From assembly GCA_023488835.1 (NCBI GenBank), contig JAMDCS010000055.1, forward strand, positions 1,039-13,412: a stretch of 12,374 nucleotides of DNA, given 5' to 3'. This document shows positions 1 to 6,501 of this stretch, piece by piece. The notes beneath the pieces were generated by a model, which was given only the letters and a program-made list of their open reading frames with translations, was not told where the DNA came from and did not search any database. Positions within the stretch are counted from its first letter, which is position 1; each line of letters starts with the position of its first letter. The translations under genes were made by a program, and so were the position numbers. This DNA comes from Candidatus Bathyarchaeota archaeon (lineage in GTDB: Archaea; Thermoproteota; Bathyarchaeia; Bathyarchaeales; UBA233).

Positions 1-236
1 ATGAAAGCCGTCACTACACCTCTTGCTTTTTCTTCAGAGGTCAGGCTTAGTAGTTTGTTTATGACACCTCGAATCTTGAAGGAATGTGTAACCTGTAGAT
101 TTTCAAGTTTCAGGTACACTGTGGCGTTGCATAGTTCGCTTAGAAATTTTGATTGGATTAGGGGTGTGGTTTTTGCGTAGGGTGCTATGGTTTTTTGTGC
201 ACTTTGTATGTTTTGAAGTGTAACCATCTGGGTCAT
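1..236 (-). CDS. Threonine ammonia-lyase-like PLP enzyme, N-terminal part (runs off left edge)
   Basis: A minus-strand frame stays open from ATG at 236 (or 227) to the window edge and encodes the first 78 residues of a fold-type II PLP enzyme. What is seen: TTPLIQSKFLSEL near residues 23-35, YLKLENLQVTHSFKIRG at 41-57, and ARGVVTA at 71-77. These match the N-terminus of threonine/serine ammonia-lyases, where the lysine of S-F-K-x-R-G (here K54) forms the Schiff base with PLP. Such enzymes deaminate threonine to 2-oxobutanoate, the entry to isoleucine synthesis, or act as racemases; the fragment cannot decide which. No strong Shine-Dalgarno site is seen before either ATG. The gene is divergent from the Mrp gene and shares a palindrome-bearing gap with it. 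Oddity: the last complete codon is Phe, followed by a codon starting AT, where the family has Ser-(Ala/Ser)-Gly-Asn-His after VVTA. The fragment ends too soon to tell substitution from frameshift. Confidence 0.85.
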   Translation of the reverse strand, partial: MTQMVTLQNIQSAQKTIAPYAKTTPLIQSKFLSELCNATVYLKLENLQVTHSFKIRGVINKLLSLTSEEKARGVVTAF

Positions 237-261
237 CGCCTAAAAGACCGATTGTTTGCCT

Positions 262-281
262 GTTAAGGTAATTACCGTAAC
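262..281. promoter_or_regulatory. 20-bp near-perfect palindrome in divergent promoter region
   Basis: The sequence GTTAAGGTAATTACCGTAAC is self-complementary at 9 of 10 symmetric positions (core GGTAATTACC is perfect). It lies 26 bases upstream of the ammonia-lyase start and about 54 bases upstream of the Mrp ATG, where a dimeric regulator would control one or both genes. An A/T-rich stretch (about 280-293) beside it could supply TATA boxes in both directions. An operator role is inferred. Confidence 0.4.
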
Positions 282-335
282 CTATTTTAGTTTACTTCCG
301 AATCAAACTTTAACAGCACTTAGCGATGTGTTTTT

Positions 336-1190
336 ATGGCTTATGAAAGAAACATGGCTCAAATTCAAGCTTACCAAAAACAAGCAGCCCAAGAACAGCA
401 GAAACTCAAAGATGCAATGGGCAAGATTAAACATAAAATCGCCATCATAAGCGGCAAAGGTGGCGTTGGAAAAAGCACCGTCACCGTGAATCTTGCCATG
501 GCTTTTGCGATGCAGGGGAAACGTGTTGGCGTTTTAGACGCTGACATTCATGGCCCGAGTGTGCCGAGGCTTCTGGGTTTGGAGGGACAGCAGGCGAAGA
601 CGGGCCCAATGGGTGTTTTTCCTGTTGATGGCCCTTTTGGCATGAAGGTTATGTCGATTGATTTCTTCTTGCCCGAGCAGGCGCCGACGATTTGGCGTGG
701 ACCACTAAAGATGCGTGCAATCCGCCAGTTCCTCTCAGACGTTGATTGGGGGGCGCTTGATTTTCTCTTTATAGATTTGCCGCCTGGAACAGGAGACGAA
801 CCCTTAAGCATAGCCCAGCTTCTGCCAGACATCGACGGCGTAGTAATCGTTACCATGCCCTCTGAACTGTCAAGCTCCATCGTTAAAAAAGCCATAACCT
901 TCGCCCAAAGACTAAATATGCCCATCATCGGCGTCGTGGAAAACATGAGCGGCTTTGTCTGCCCACACTGTAATGAAAAAATCGAGATTTTCCAGTCAGG
1001 CGGCGGCAAAAAAATGGCTCAAGAAATGGGCGTAGCGTTTCTCGGCAGTATCCCTATTGACCCTAAAGTAGGTGTGGATTCAGATAAAGGAACGCCCTTT
1101 GTGTTTTCTCATAAGGATTCGGCAGCAGCTAAGGCTTTCATGGAAATCGTAAAAAATGTTGATGCGTACGTGAAAAAGAAACAAAAGTAA
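336..1190 (+). CDS. Mrp/NBP35-family iron-sulfur cluster carrier ATPase
   Basis: A 284-residue cytosolic P-loop NTPase of the Mrp/ApbC/NBP35 branch of the SIMIBI class, which binds and transfers [4Fe-4S] clusters to apo-proteins. Visible motifs: deviant Walker A GKGGVGKS at residues 40-47 (two lysines, as in the family), DADIHGPS at 68-75, the switch II block DLPPGTGD at 147-154, and a C-P-H-C motif (C209, C212) that binds the bridging cluster between two subunits. Length is normal for archaeal Mrp, with a roughly 30-residue Gln/Lys-rich N-terminal segment before the ATPase core. The ATG at 336 has no clear Shine-Dalgarno site; a second ATG at 354 (residue 7) is an alternative start. It reads divergently from the ammonia-lyase gene and convergently with alba. 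A T-rich stretch near 1220-1229 could end its transcript. The aconitase in this window is a possible client (inference). Confidence 0.95.
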   Translation: MAYERNMAQIQAYQKQAAQEQQKLKDAMGKIKHKIAIISGKGGVGKSTVTVNLAMAFAMQGKRVGVLDADIHGPSVPRLLGLEGQQAKTGPMGVFPVDGPFGMKVMSIDFFLPEQAPTIWRGPLKMRAIRQFLSDVDWGALDFLFIDLPPGTGDEPLSIAQLLPDIDGVVIVTMPSELSSSIVKKAITFAQRLNMPIIGVVENMSGFVCPHCNEKIEIFQSGGGKKMAQEMGVAFLGSIPIDPKVGVDSDKGTPFVFSHKDSAAAKAFMEIVKNVDAYVKKKQK

Positions 1191-1242
1191 AAAGAGTGGA
1201 GAGCTTAAAAACTCCCAGGTTTAATTTTTGTCCGTAGTTAAA

Positions 1243-1533
1243 CTACTCTTTTGTAAGAGTAATTTCTATGGTTGAAACCATCCTGGACCTATTTTCGCCT
1301 TCTCGTGGTGGCATCTCGGCAGTACCGATTGCTATCTTTGTCACTTTGAGGTCTTTTATGAAGCGGCTTCTTGTGATTTCTGCAACGTCAACTGCTGTGG
1401 TGATTGCTTGTCCTCGGGCTTTTAGGGTAATTTCTTTACCTATGCCTGAAGAGAATGCGGTTATGATGGCGAGTACATAGCTCATTGGTGGTTTATTTCC
1501 GACGAATATTACGTCATTAGCTTTTTCTGTCAT
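1243..1533 (-). CDS. albA: Alba (Sac10b family) DNA/RNA-binding chromatin protein
   Basis: A 96-residue archaeal chromatin protein that binds DNA and RNA as a dimer. The whole chain matches the family: VIFVGNKPPMSYVLAIITAF at 8-27, the ITLKARGQAITTAVDVAEI block, and the flexible beta-hairpin around residues 72-82 leading into MVSTIEITLTKE at the end. Conserved Alba begins G-K-K-P; here residue 13 is Asn and residue 14 is Lys. The second nucleic-acid-contacting lysine is kept, while the position equivalent to Sulfolobus Lys16, the acetylated residue, is Asn. The start is well supported: minus-strand AGGAGTG (1541-1547) sits 7 bases before ATG. The leader contains a strong hairpin (1576-1608). 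The gene is convergent with the Mrp gene, and a 7-bp hairpin overlaps its stop codon. Confidence 0.97.
   Translation of the reverse strand: MTEKANDVIFVGNKPPMSYVLAIITAFSSGIGKEITLKARGQAITTAVDVAEITRSRFIKDLKVTKIAIGTAEMPPREGENRSRMVSTIEITLTKE
1244..1261 (-). terminator. Hairpin overlapping alba stop codon
   Basis: A 7-bp perfect stem (TACTCTT / AAGAGTA) with a 4-base loop spans the last alba codons and its TAG stop. Within about 30 bases on the minus strand comes an A/T-rich run but no clean oligo-T tract, so a 3'-end-defining or mRNA-stabilising role is only a suggestion. The stem is symmetrical and would also form on the plus strand, where Mrp read-through transcripts arrive. Confidence 0.35.
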
Positions 1534-1547
1534 TTCATATCACTCCT
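1534..1547 (-). promoter_or_regulatory. Shine-Dalgarno site of alba
   Basis: The minus strand reads AGGAGTG (1547-1541) followed by 7 bases and ATG at 1533. This fixes the alba start and is one of the strongest ribosome binding sites in the window. Confidence 0.8.
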
Positions 1548-1575
1548 TTTTTTAGTTGATTCTTCGCGATGTAGT

Positions 1576-1608
1576 AACATTCTTTTGTCTTCTCAGACAA
1601 AGAACGTT
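1576..1608 (-). promoter_or_regulatory. Leader hairpin upstream of alba
   Basis: An inverted repeat pairs TTGTC with GACAA across a 6-base loop and extends outward through TTC/GAA and AAC/GTT with one bulge and one mismatch. It lies 43-75 bases upstream of the alba ATG. Two TATA-like stretches on the minus strand (ATATAT at 1655-1660, TTTATTAG at 1632-1639) would both place the transcript start upstream of the hairpin, so it would sit in the 5' leader. It could be an RNA regulatory element or an operator. No known riboswitch was recognised. Confidence 0.45.
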
Positions 1609-1780
1609 AGCTCATAGTAACTCAAAACTTCCTAATAAACCAAATTCAGTAACGATATATGGGCAAGCGCCAACTACAAAATAAACAATACGTACACATG
1701 CCCAGATTGCCAATTTACCATTTTATTTGTCAGGTAAATCCAGGACTTTGCCGATTGTTCCTTAGGAAAAAGCGCTATAG

Positions 1781-1820
1781 TTTTATACCGCAACTTTGAA
1801 GGAAAGGTACAAGCAGGGAG
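1781..1820 (+). promoter_or_regulatory. TATA box and Shine-Dalgarno site of the HTH regulator gene
   Basis: TTTTATAC at 1781-1788 is a good archaeal TATA element and predicts a transcript start near 1810. GGGAG at 1816-1820 then lies 8 bases before ATG 1829. The TTG at 1796, which would lengthen the protein by 11 residues, lies upstream of the predicted transcript start, so ATG 1829 is preferred. The rest of 1609-1780 holds alba promoter candidates and no supported gene. Confidence 0.6.
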
Positions 1821-1828
1821 CATATTTC

Positions 1829-2599
1829 ATGTCTGTATCGCCTGGTCTGAGGGAAGTTTTAGCGAGAAGAATCGCTGGAGAAATAATTCTTTCAAGCAAA
1901 CCAGGCTCAACCATGCGTAAATGGCGGGAACTTTTCGCTGTATCCCAAATCAGTCTATCTGAAGCAATGGGGCTCTCATCTTCGGTTGTCAGTGACTATG
2001 AAAGCGGCAGAAGAAAAAGCCCGGGTGCCAAATTCATCCGACGGTTCGTGCTCTCGCTGCTGCAGATTGATGAGGGCAAAGGCAGCCGCTTCATTCGAGA
2101 ATTCGCTAAATTGACCAGTTCGCCGAGCATGGCGGTTGTGGATCTGCGTGAGTTTCCCATACCCGTCAGGGTTGAGTACCTATGCAAAGCGATTGGCGGC
2201 GAAGTGGTGGCTTGCAAAGAAAAATACGTCAAAGAAGTTAACGGCTACACAGTAATCGATAGCAGAAAAGCAGTTGAAGCTTACTCTGGCTCGGAGTACG
2301 CGCAGCTTTTTGGCGCCTCAACCGAGCGGGCACTGGTCTTCACGAACGTTGAGACTGGGTGCTTGCCCATGATGATTGTGCGTGTCAGCAGCCTCAAACC
2401 GCGGATTGTAGTTTTCCACAAAACAGTACCCGATGAAGAAGCAATACGAATAGCTGAGTACGAGCAAATACCGCTGATTTACTCGACGGCGCCCAGTGTT
2501 GAGCAACTGGTTAAATCGCTGCGTAAACTCTACCGCATAGCGTTACGTGTTAAGCTGGGCAGGCGACGGGTGCGTCCGCCACCAAAAATAAGCGCTTAA
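1829..2599 (+). CDS. Archaeal HTH (XRE-type) transcriptional regulator, COG1709-like
   Basis: A 256-residue protein from ATG 1829 (267 if the less likely TTG 1796 is used). Residues about 30-75 form a Cro/CI-type helix-turn-helix: MRKWRELFAVSQISLSEAMG, then SSSVVSDYESGRRKSPG, with the recognition-helix pattern S-V-V-S-D-Y-E-S-G-R that is characteristic of XRE domains. The remaining roughly 170 residues are a mixed alpha/beta domain that I associate with the archaeal COG1709 predicted regulators; it shows no catalytic motif. The C-terminus is basic (VKLGRRRVRPPPK). It probably acts as a cytosolic DNA-binding regulator; its targets and ligand are unknown. It is convergent with aRF1 across a 42-base gap and divergent from alba, so local control of alba is possible but unproven. 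Confidence 0.85.
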   Translation: MSVSPGLREVLARRIAGEIILSSKPGSTMRKWRELFAVSQISLSEAMGLSSSVVSDYESGRRKSPGAKFIRRFVLSLLQIDEGKGSRFIREFAKLTSSPSMAVVDLREFPIPVRVEYLCKAIGGEVVACKEKYVKEVNGYTVIDSRKAVEAYSGSEYAQLFGASTERALVFTNVETGCLPMMIVRVSSLKPRIVVFHKTVPDEEAIRIAEYEQIPLIYSTAPSVEQLVKSLRKLYRIALRVKLGRRRVRPPPKISA

Positions 2600-2641
2600 A
2601 AAATGGCGTATGTAGTTCGCATGTTAGATATTCTCGTTAAG

Positions 2642-3910
2642 TTAGCTTTGCATTTTGAACCTTAGAATCGCTGCTATGCCACCGAAAGCATTCTTTAGCA
2701 TTTGGCCCTCTTCCGTTTCGCCCGAAATAATCTCCACCTCAGTGTTTGAGAGCTCTGCGAGTTCCGCCAAGTCATCAACAACATCCTTCTTATCCAATAC
2801 CGTCATAGAAGGCGCTTTACATCCTGCGCAAGGTTTGCCAACCAAACCCTTCTCAAAATCAGCCACTTCCTTGCCTTTAACGGTATGCTGCTCTTCGAAG
2901 CCGCAAGCACCGCATTTAACGGTGACGCGAACCAAATCCAAATCCTCCGACATCAACACCGTCCGCACTGCCCCATTCTGCAACAAACGCCGCACTTCAA
3001 CTTCACCATACGTTATCATGCCTGTGTCATGGCCGACTTCGTAGAGGAATTTCTGCATGATTTCCTTTTCTTCTATGTAGCGGACTTTACGCATAATTTC
3101 AGGCGCTTTATCTACTATTTCCTTAACACCTTGCTCTTCCACGTAAGCCGTGTCAATTACGTCGAGAATTTTGTTCTTCAGTTGATAGTTCAGATAATCG
3201 CCTTTCTCAAAATCGTATTTTGTCGGTCCCGGTCCACCAAGAATAATGCCTTTTAAAGTGTCGATTGGCAGAAATATGTCGTTGGCATGCGCACCCACAC
3301 GTGTGAAATATTCGTTAAGCTGCATGTCTCTTAAGCGTTCATATCGCCTAGCTGATTGCCCACCTGCCTTAGTTTTACCTGCAACACCCGAATGCATCTC
3401 CCGCACAATCTGCATACGTTTACCCTGCAGGGTTGCAATGGTAGCGTTATTGGCGTCCACCAGCAAGATGCCGTAGGTTTCTTTCTCCCGCAACATCTCC
3501 TGCAAATGCTCAGTGTGGAAACGGGAATCGCAACGATAGAGGAAAATTTTGATGGGTTCAGGGGGAACTATAACGTAGGCTTCCATGCGTTCGGTTCCTG
3601 GAGCACCACCTTCCTGCAGAAGGGCACCAGTAAAAATCACTATACCTTTTTCGCCTGGGTCTTTGAAGAGCTTGAGTTTCTGTTGAGCTTTAACAATAGC
3701 GTCTAGAACGTTTTTGCGTGTTACGTTGGATTTTATGTTGCTGGCGGTTCCATATTCGTTGCGTAGAAGGTTTAGGGCATCGCTGATTTGTTTGCCTGGC
3801 GGAACGTAGACTGTGATAAGTTCGGTGTGGCTGCCCTCTTTGTTAGCTAGAGCGTTGAGGGTTTTTCTTAGCCTGAATAGTTCAAGGGACGACTTTTTTG
3901 CTGTACTCAA
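2642..3910 (-). CDS. prf1: Peptide chain release factor aRF1
   Basis: A 422-residue class I release factor of the archaeal/eukaryotic type, which reads all three stop codons in the ribosomal A site and triggers peptidyl-tRNA hydrolysis. All diagnostic motifs are present: NIKS at 58-61 and Y-R-C-D-S-R-F (YxCxxxF) at 125-131 in the stop-recognition domain, GGQ at 183-185 in the catalytic domain, and a C-terminal zinc ribbon with C333, C336, C361 and C364. Length matches the family. The start is TTG: an in-frame TGA lies three codons upstream and the next Met is about residue 109, after the NIKS motif. The ribosome binding site is weak. A minus-strand TATA-like TTTTATTT at 3963-3970 in the 84-base gap to ftr suggests its own promoter and a leader of about 30 bases. 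Confidence 0.97.
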   Translation of the reverse strand: MSTAKKSSLELFRLRKTLNALANKEGSHTELITVYVPPGKQISDALNLLRNEYGTASNIKSNVTRKNVLDAIVKAQQKLKLFKDPGEKGIVIFTGALLQEGGAPGTERMEAYVIVPPEPIKIFLYRCDSRFHTEHLQEMLREKETYGILLVDANNATIATLQGKRMQIVREMHSGVAGKTKAGGQSARRYERLRDMQLNEYFTRVGAHANDIFLPIDTLKGIILGGPGPTKYDFEKGDYLNYQLKNKILDVIDTAYVEEQGVKEIVDKAPEIMRKVRYIEEKEIMQKFLYEVGHDTGMITYGEVEVRRLLQNGAVRTVLMSEDLDLVRVTVKCGACGFEEQHTVKGKEVADFEKGLVGKPCAGCKAPSMTVLDKKDVVDDLAELAELSNTEVEIISGETEEGQMLKNAFGGIAAILRFKMQS

Positions 3911-3962
3911 ATAACTTCACTAATTACCTAATTAATCAGCATAACTTACGTTAATAGGAATC

Positions 3963-3970
3963 AAATAAAA
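3963..3970 (-). promoter_or_regulatory. TATA-like box of aRF1
   Basis: TTTTATTT on the minus strand lies 52-60 bases upstream of the aRF1 TTG. It predicts a transcript start near 3940, so aRF1 need not depend on ftr transcription. Confidence 0.4.
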
Positions 3971-3994
3971 GTTCCGTATTAGAAAAGGAAAGAT

Positions 3995-5008
3995 TTACGA
4001 TTTTGACTTAGCTGGCGGTGTCTGCACTGGCTCTTGAGCGGGTGCACCTATGGCATCTCTGAGGAAAGCCTTGAACGGACCAAGTTTTCCACCGTAATTA
4101 CCAGACGAAATCTTTACTATGCCTGGAACAGCAATGGCTGCAACCACACCTTCTTTGATGCCTTTTTTAACCGCATCCAAAGTTAAGCCGTTCATGACAA
4201 TTTCATAAACGCTCTCGACACCCTCTGGAACAACGCTATCTGGAACTATTGTTCGCAAGGTTGGGCAGTAAGGATGGTTAGTTGAGGCTTTCATCTTGTA
4301 CTTGAGTGAGCCAGCTTTGCTTCCTGCACGGCAAACTCCACCTGGAAAAGGCATGATCACGTCAGGAGCGTTTGCGCGGATTACGTCTGCTGCTGCTTCT
4401 GCCGCTTTGAGGCCTGCTTGCTGGGTTTTGGCGAAAATCATAAAGTTGCCACCTGCAACTGCTTCCATGGCTCCGAAGCCGTCTTCAACGATAAAGTTGC
4501 CTTCCATCACTGGAATTTTCCAGCATTTTCTGTCACCCACCATGGCTTTCTTTTGGAAGCCATCGCCGAAGTATCGCAGGCTACTGCCAACAGTGAGGAC
4601 ACGTTTGCCTGTTAAGCCGTTGAAAGCTGCGGTTGTTGGGCAAGTCATGGTGCATTGGCCAATACGCTCCATAAGCTGGTGCTTGAGTTCAAAGCGGTCA
4701 CGATTATAAATTTGAATAAGTATTCCAGGTCGTTTGTCAGGTGTCTGGTCTGCTGGAACTGGGCGTTCGATGGCTGCTTCTGCTGAAGCGGCAATTACGC
4801 TTGTGGCAAAACCCGTAGTTAAACTTGCGGCGATTTGTGCCCATTTCTCGTTTTGAGCGGTAATCAAAACTCTTCCCGCCCACAAAGCGAACATCTCTGC
4901 AAAAGTATCCTGAACCTTCACGACGCCGCCTGAAGGCGCTTTAACTAGAAACATTTTTTCTTTATCATCGTAACTTTGGATTTGAAGTTGATTAGTGTTT
5001 GATGACAT
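3995..5008 (-). CDS. ftr: Formylmethanofuran:tetrahydromethanopterin formyltransferase
   Basis: A 337-residue cytosolic enzyme that transfers the formyl group between formylmethanofuran and H4MPT, a step of CO2 reduction in methanogenesis and the archaeal Wood-Ljungdahl pathway. It aligns with Ftr from start to end: DTFAEMFALWAGRVLITA (34-51), GFATSVI, RIGQCTMTCPT, YFGDGFQKK, CWKIPVMEGNFIVEDGFG, VAGGNF, QQAGLKAAEAA, PFPGGV, ASTNHPYCPT, VYEIVMNGL and GIVKISSGNYGGKLG. Family members are about 297 residues; this one has roughly 20-25 extra at the N-terminus and an Ala/Pro-rich tail of about 20. The first ATG is supported by AAGGT (5016-5020) 7 bases upstream; Met19 is an alternative lacking such a site. 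It is the strongest metabolic marker in the window. No other C1 gene is adjacent. Confidence 0.97.
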   Translation of the reverse strand: MSSNTNQLQIQSYDDKEKMFLVKAPSGGVVKVQDTFAEMFALWAGRVLITAQNEKWAQIAASLTTGFATSVIAASAEAAIERPVPADQTPDKRPGILIQIYNRDRFELKHQLMERIGQCTMTCPTTAAFNGLTGKRVLTVGSSLRYFGDGFQKKAMVGDRKCWKIPVMEGNFIVEDGFGAMEAVAGGNFMIFAKTQQAGLKAAEAAADVIRANAPDVIMPFPGGVCRAGSKAGSLKYKMKASTNHPYCPTLRTIVPDSVVPEGVESVYEIVMNGLTLDAVKKGIKEGVVAAIAVPGIVKISSGNYGGKLGPFKAFLRDAIGAPAQEPVQTPPAKSKS

Positions 5009-5040
5009 TAACGGGACCTTGCCATTTCTGTTGGGAATTG

Positions 5041-5050
5041 TATAATTTAA
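5041..5050 (-). promoter_or_regulatory. TATA-like box of ftr
   Basis: The minus strand reads TTAAATTATA about 33-42 bases before the ftr ATG, placing a transcript start near 5020 and giving a short leader carrying the AAGGT ribosome binding site. Confidence 0.4.
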
Positions 5051-5331
5051 GAGTTTTCATGGTTTTTTCCACTTTCAAGTTGGCTAATTTTTAGATTATT
5101 CCATGGCGTTTTAGTGTGGCTAAAGTAACTGAAACGTAAATAGGCGTTGTACAGAATTGTTGCTGGTAAGTAAGAACCAAGTTTTTGGGTTTGGTTTTGG
5201 CGGTTTAACTAAACTTGATTTATCAGTTGTGGCGAAACCAGTAAGGGTCCGATAAGCGTTGGATGTTGTAGCCGCCAAACAATCACGTATGCTTAATTGC
5301 TGCCCAACGGGTCAATATCTTGTGAGCTCAA
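5051..5331. other. Intergenic region without a supported gene
   Basis: About 280 bases between the divergent ftr and winged-helix genes. No ORF with a credible start and no tRNA T-arm signature is seen. It contains G/T-rich sequence (5181-5204) and an 8-bp complementary pair TTTGGCGG (5196-5203) / CCGCCAAA (5272-5279) enclosing smaller potential stems (GTTT/AAAC at 5203-5214, TTATC/GATAA near 5220-5254). This could be a structured leader or small RNA, but it matches no family I recognise. Confidence 0.35.
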
Positions 5332-5556
5332 ATGGCCATTAGTGAAAGGATAGGAATTATCCGTTTCTGTGAAACACCAAAAGATAAGGGCAGAATTATG
5401 AGAAGATTAGGTTTGAATGATGTGCAAGTAGAATCCTATTTGGCAATTCTCACAAGGCAAAGCATGCTTATGCAAAACAACGGCAAATATGTTGTCACAA
5501 TAAAAGGTCAAAGTTACATCTCTTCCTCTGACAGAATTAGAAAAATCAAAGCCTGA
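5332..5556 (+). CDS. Small winged-helix DNA-binding protein (COG3432-like)
   Basis: A 74-residue protein with the layout of archaeal single-domain winged-helix regulators: an N-terminal helix RIGIIRFCETPKDKGRIMRR, a middle helix pair LNDVQVESYLAILTRQSML, and a wing MQNNGKYVVTIKGQSYI. The pattern 'short helix, x-Y-L-x-x-L, hydrophobic-x-x-N-G-K-Y-x-x-T-x-K-G' is typical of this class. There are no metal-binding or enzymatic motifs. The ATG at 5332 is the first possible start, since a TGA lies three codons upstream in frame; the ribosome binding site (GTGAG) is weak. It stands alone between ftr (divergent) and the IMPase gene (same strand, 120-base gap). Its target is unknown. Confidence 0.7.
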   Translation: MAISERIGIIRFCETPKDKGRIMRRLGLNDVQVESYLAILTRQSMLMQNNGKYVVTIKGQSYISSSDRIRKIKA

Positions 5557-5632
5557 GTTTTGGCTAATTCAAATTTTTATCCAATAATTACTATTAATGG
5601 AAAAGCTGCTTCTAACATCATGTTGGTATAGT

Positions 5633-5670
5633 CTTTATCAACTTGGGGCTGCAATATAGAAGCTGAAGGT
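5633..5670 (+). promoter_or_regulatory. TATA-like box and Shine-Dalgarno site of the IMPase operon
   Basis: CTTTATCA at 5633-5640 predicts a transcript start near 5660. GAAGGT at 5665-5670 lies 6 bases before ATG 5677. Together they suggest a short-leader transcript covering the phosphatase and the overlapping phosphoesterase. Confidence 0.4.
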
Positions 5671-5676
5671 TAAGCG

Positions 5677-6501
5677 ATGAAAAACCCAATTGACTGGCAA
5701 CCAATCCTCCTTGAATGCAAAAAAGACATACAAAAAAACATCAAGCCATGCCTAAAAAGACTAAAAGAGCCGCAACCTGAATTGGGCATGGGCGCTGGTG
5801 GGGACGCCATGAAGCCAGTGGATTTGGCGGCTGAAACAGCAATCGTGGAAACCTTTCAGCGGCACGGTGTTTCCTTTACGCTTATCAGCGAGGAGTCAGG
5901 CATCAAAAAGTTTGGCGCAAAGCCTGAGGAGTGCTATGTTACGGTTGACCCCATAGATGGAACAACGAATTTGATGCATGGCTTACCCTTCTACGCTTCC
6001 TCAATTGCCGTTTCCCAAAAACCTGAGCTCAATGACGTTTACGCTGGCATGGTTGTGGACCTTTCCCATGGTGTAACGTACACTGCGTTTAAAGGCGAAG
6101 GCGCATACCGCGATGGCAAAAAAATGGAAACATCAAAAACCACTTCGCTGGATGCAGCTGTTGTAGGCTTAGACCTAAACACCTACAAAGCCAAAGAAGG
6201 CGTCCCAAAAGTTACCGCCTTAATCGTGAATACTAGGCATATTCGGCATTTTGGCGCCAACGCACTTGAGGTTTGCTATGTGGCTAACGGCTCAACAGAT
6301 GCCTTCATTGATTTACGGGGAAAAATCCGCACCACAGATGTTGCTGCGGGGTTCCTCATCGTGAAAGAGGCAGGCGGAATAGTAACTACCCCAGACAATC
6401 AAACGTTAAACGTCAAGTTGGATCCTATGCAAAAATTAAGCTTCATAGCTTCGGCTAATATTGAGATTCACAATAAAATCGTGAGCTTGGTTAAGCATTA
6501 A
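5677..6501 (+). CDS. Inositol monophosphatase / archaeal FBPase family phosphatase
   Basis: A 274-residue Mg2+-dependent sugar phosphatase. Archaeal relatives hydrolyse inositol-1-phosphate and often fructose-1,6-bisphosphate, so a role in gluconeogenesis or inositol phospholipid/solute synthesis is likely; the substrate cannot be read from sequence. Motifs: GGDAMKPVDLAAE at 41-53, the metal-binding SEESG at 71-75, the signature DPIDGTTN at 91-98 (D91 and D94 bind metals), HGLPFYASSIAVS after it, and the C-terminal DVAAG at 221-225 followed by EAGG. All catalytic residues are present and the length is normal. ATG 5677 has a GAAGGT site 6 bases upstream. Its stop overlaps the start of the next gene (TAATG), indicating translational coupling with the phosphoesterase. 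Confidence 0.93.
   Translation: MKNPIDWQPILLECKKDIQKNIKPCLKRLKEPQPELGMGAGGDAMKPVDLAAETAIVETFQRHGVSFTLISEESGIKKFGAKPEECYVTVDPIDGTTNLMHGLPFYASSIAVSQKPELNDVYAGMVVDLSHGVTYTAFKGEGAYRDGKKMETSKTTSLDAAVVGLDLNTYKAKEGVPKVTALIVNTRHIRHFGANALEVCYVANGSTDAFIDLRGKIRTTDVAAGFLIVKEAGGIVTTPDNQTLNVKLDPMQKLSFIASANIEIHNKIVSLVKH

Noticed and set aside
1..180. Plus-strand 59-codon ORF starting at base 1
   Set aside because: It lies antisense to the clear threonine ammonia-lyase fragment and has no recognisable motif.
548..1009. Minus-strand frame opposite the Mrp gene, and similar antisense frames over aRF1, ftr, aconitase and aIF2-alpha
   Set aside because: They lie wholly inside strongly conserved genes, show no family motifs and lack start signals; shadow frames.
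1191..1242. Intrinsic terminator for Mrp
   Set aside because: Only a 4-bp GGAG/CTCC pairing precedes the T-rich stretch at 1220-1229; too weak to annotate as a separate feature.
1650..1737. Short frame with YTCPDCQFTILF, resembling half a zinc finger
   Set aside because: No ATG/GTG/TTG start in frame, only one C-x-x-C pair, and it lies in the alba/HTH promoter gap; chance or a decayed remnant.
1796..1828. TTG 1796 as the start of the HTH regulator
   Set aside because: It lies upstream of the transcript start predicted by the TATA box at 1781-1788 and lacks a ribosome binding site, whereas ATG 1829 has GGGAG 8 bases before it.
5160..5300. A tRNA in the ftr/winged-helix gap
   Set aside because: The acceptor-like pairing around GGCGG/CCGCC is suggestive, but no T-arm GGTTCRANTCC pattern or anticodon arm could be found.
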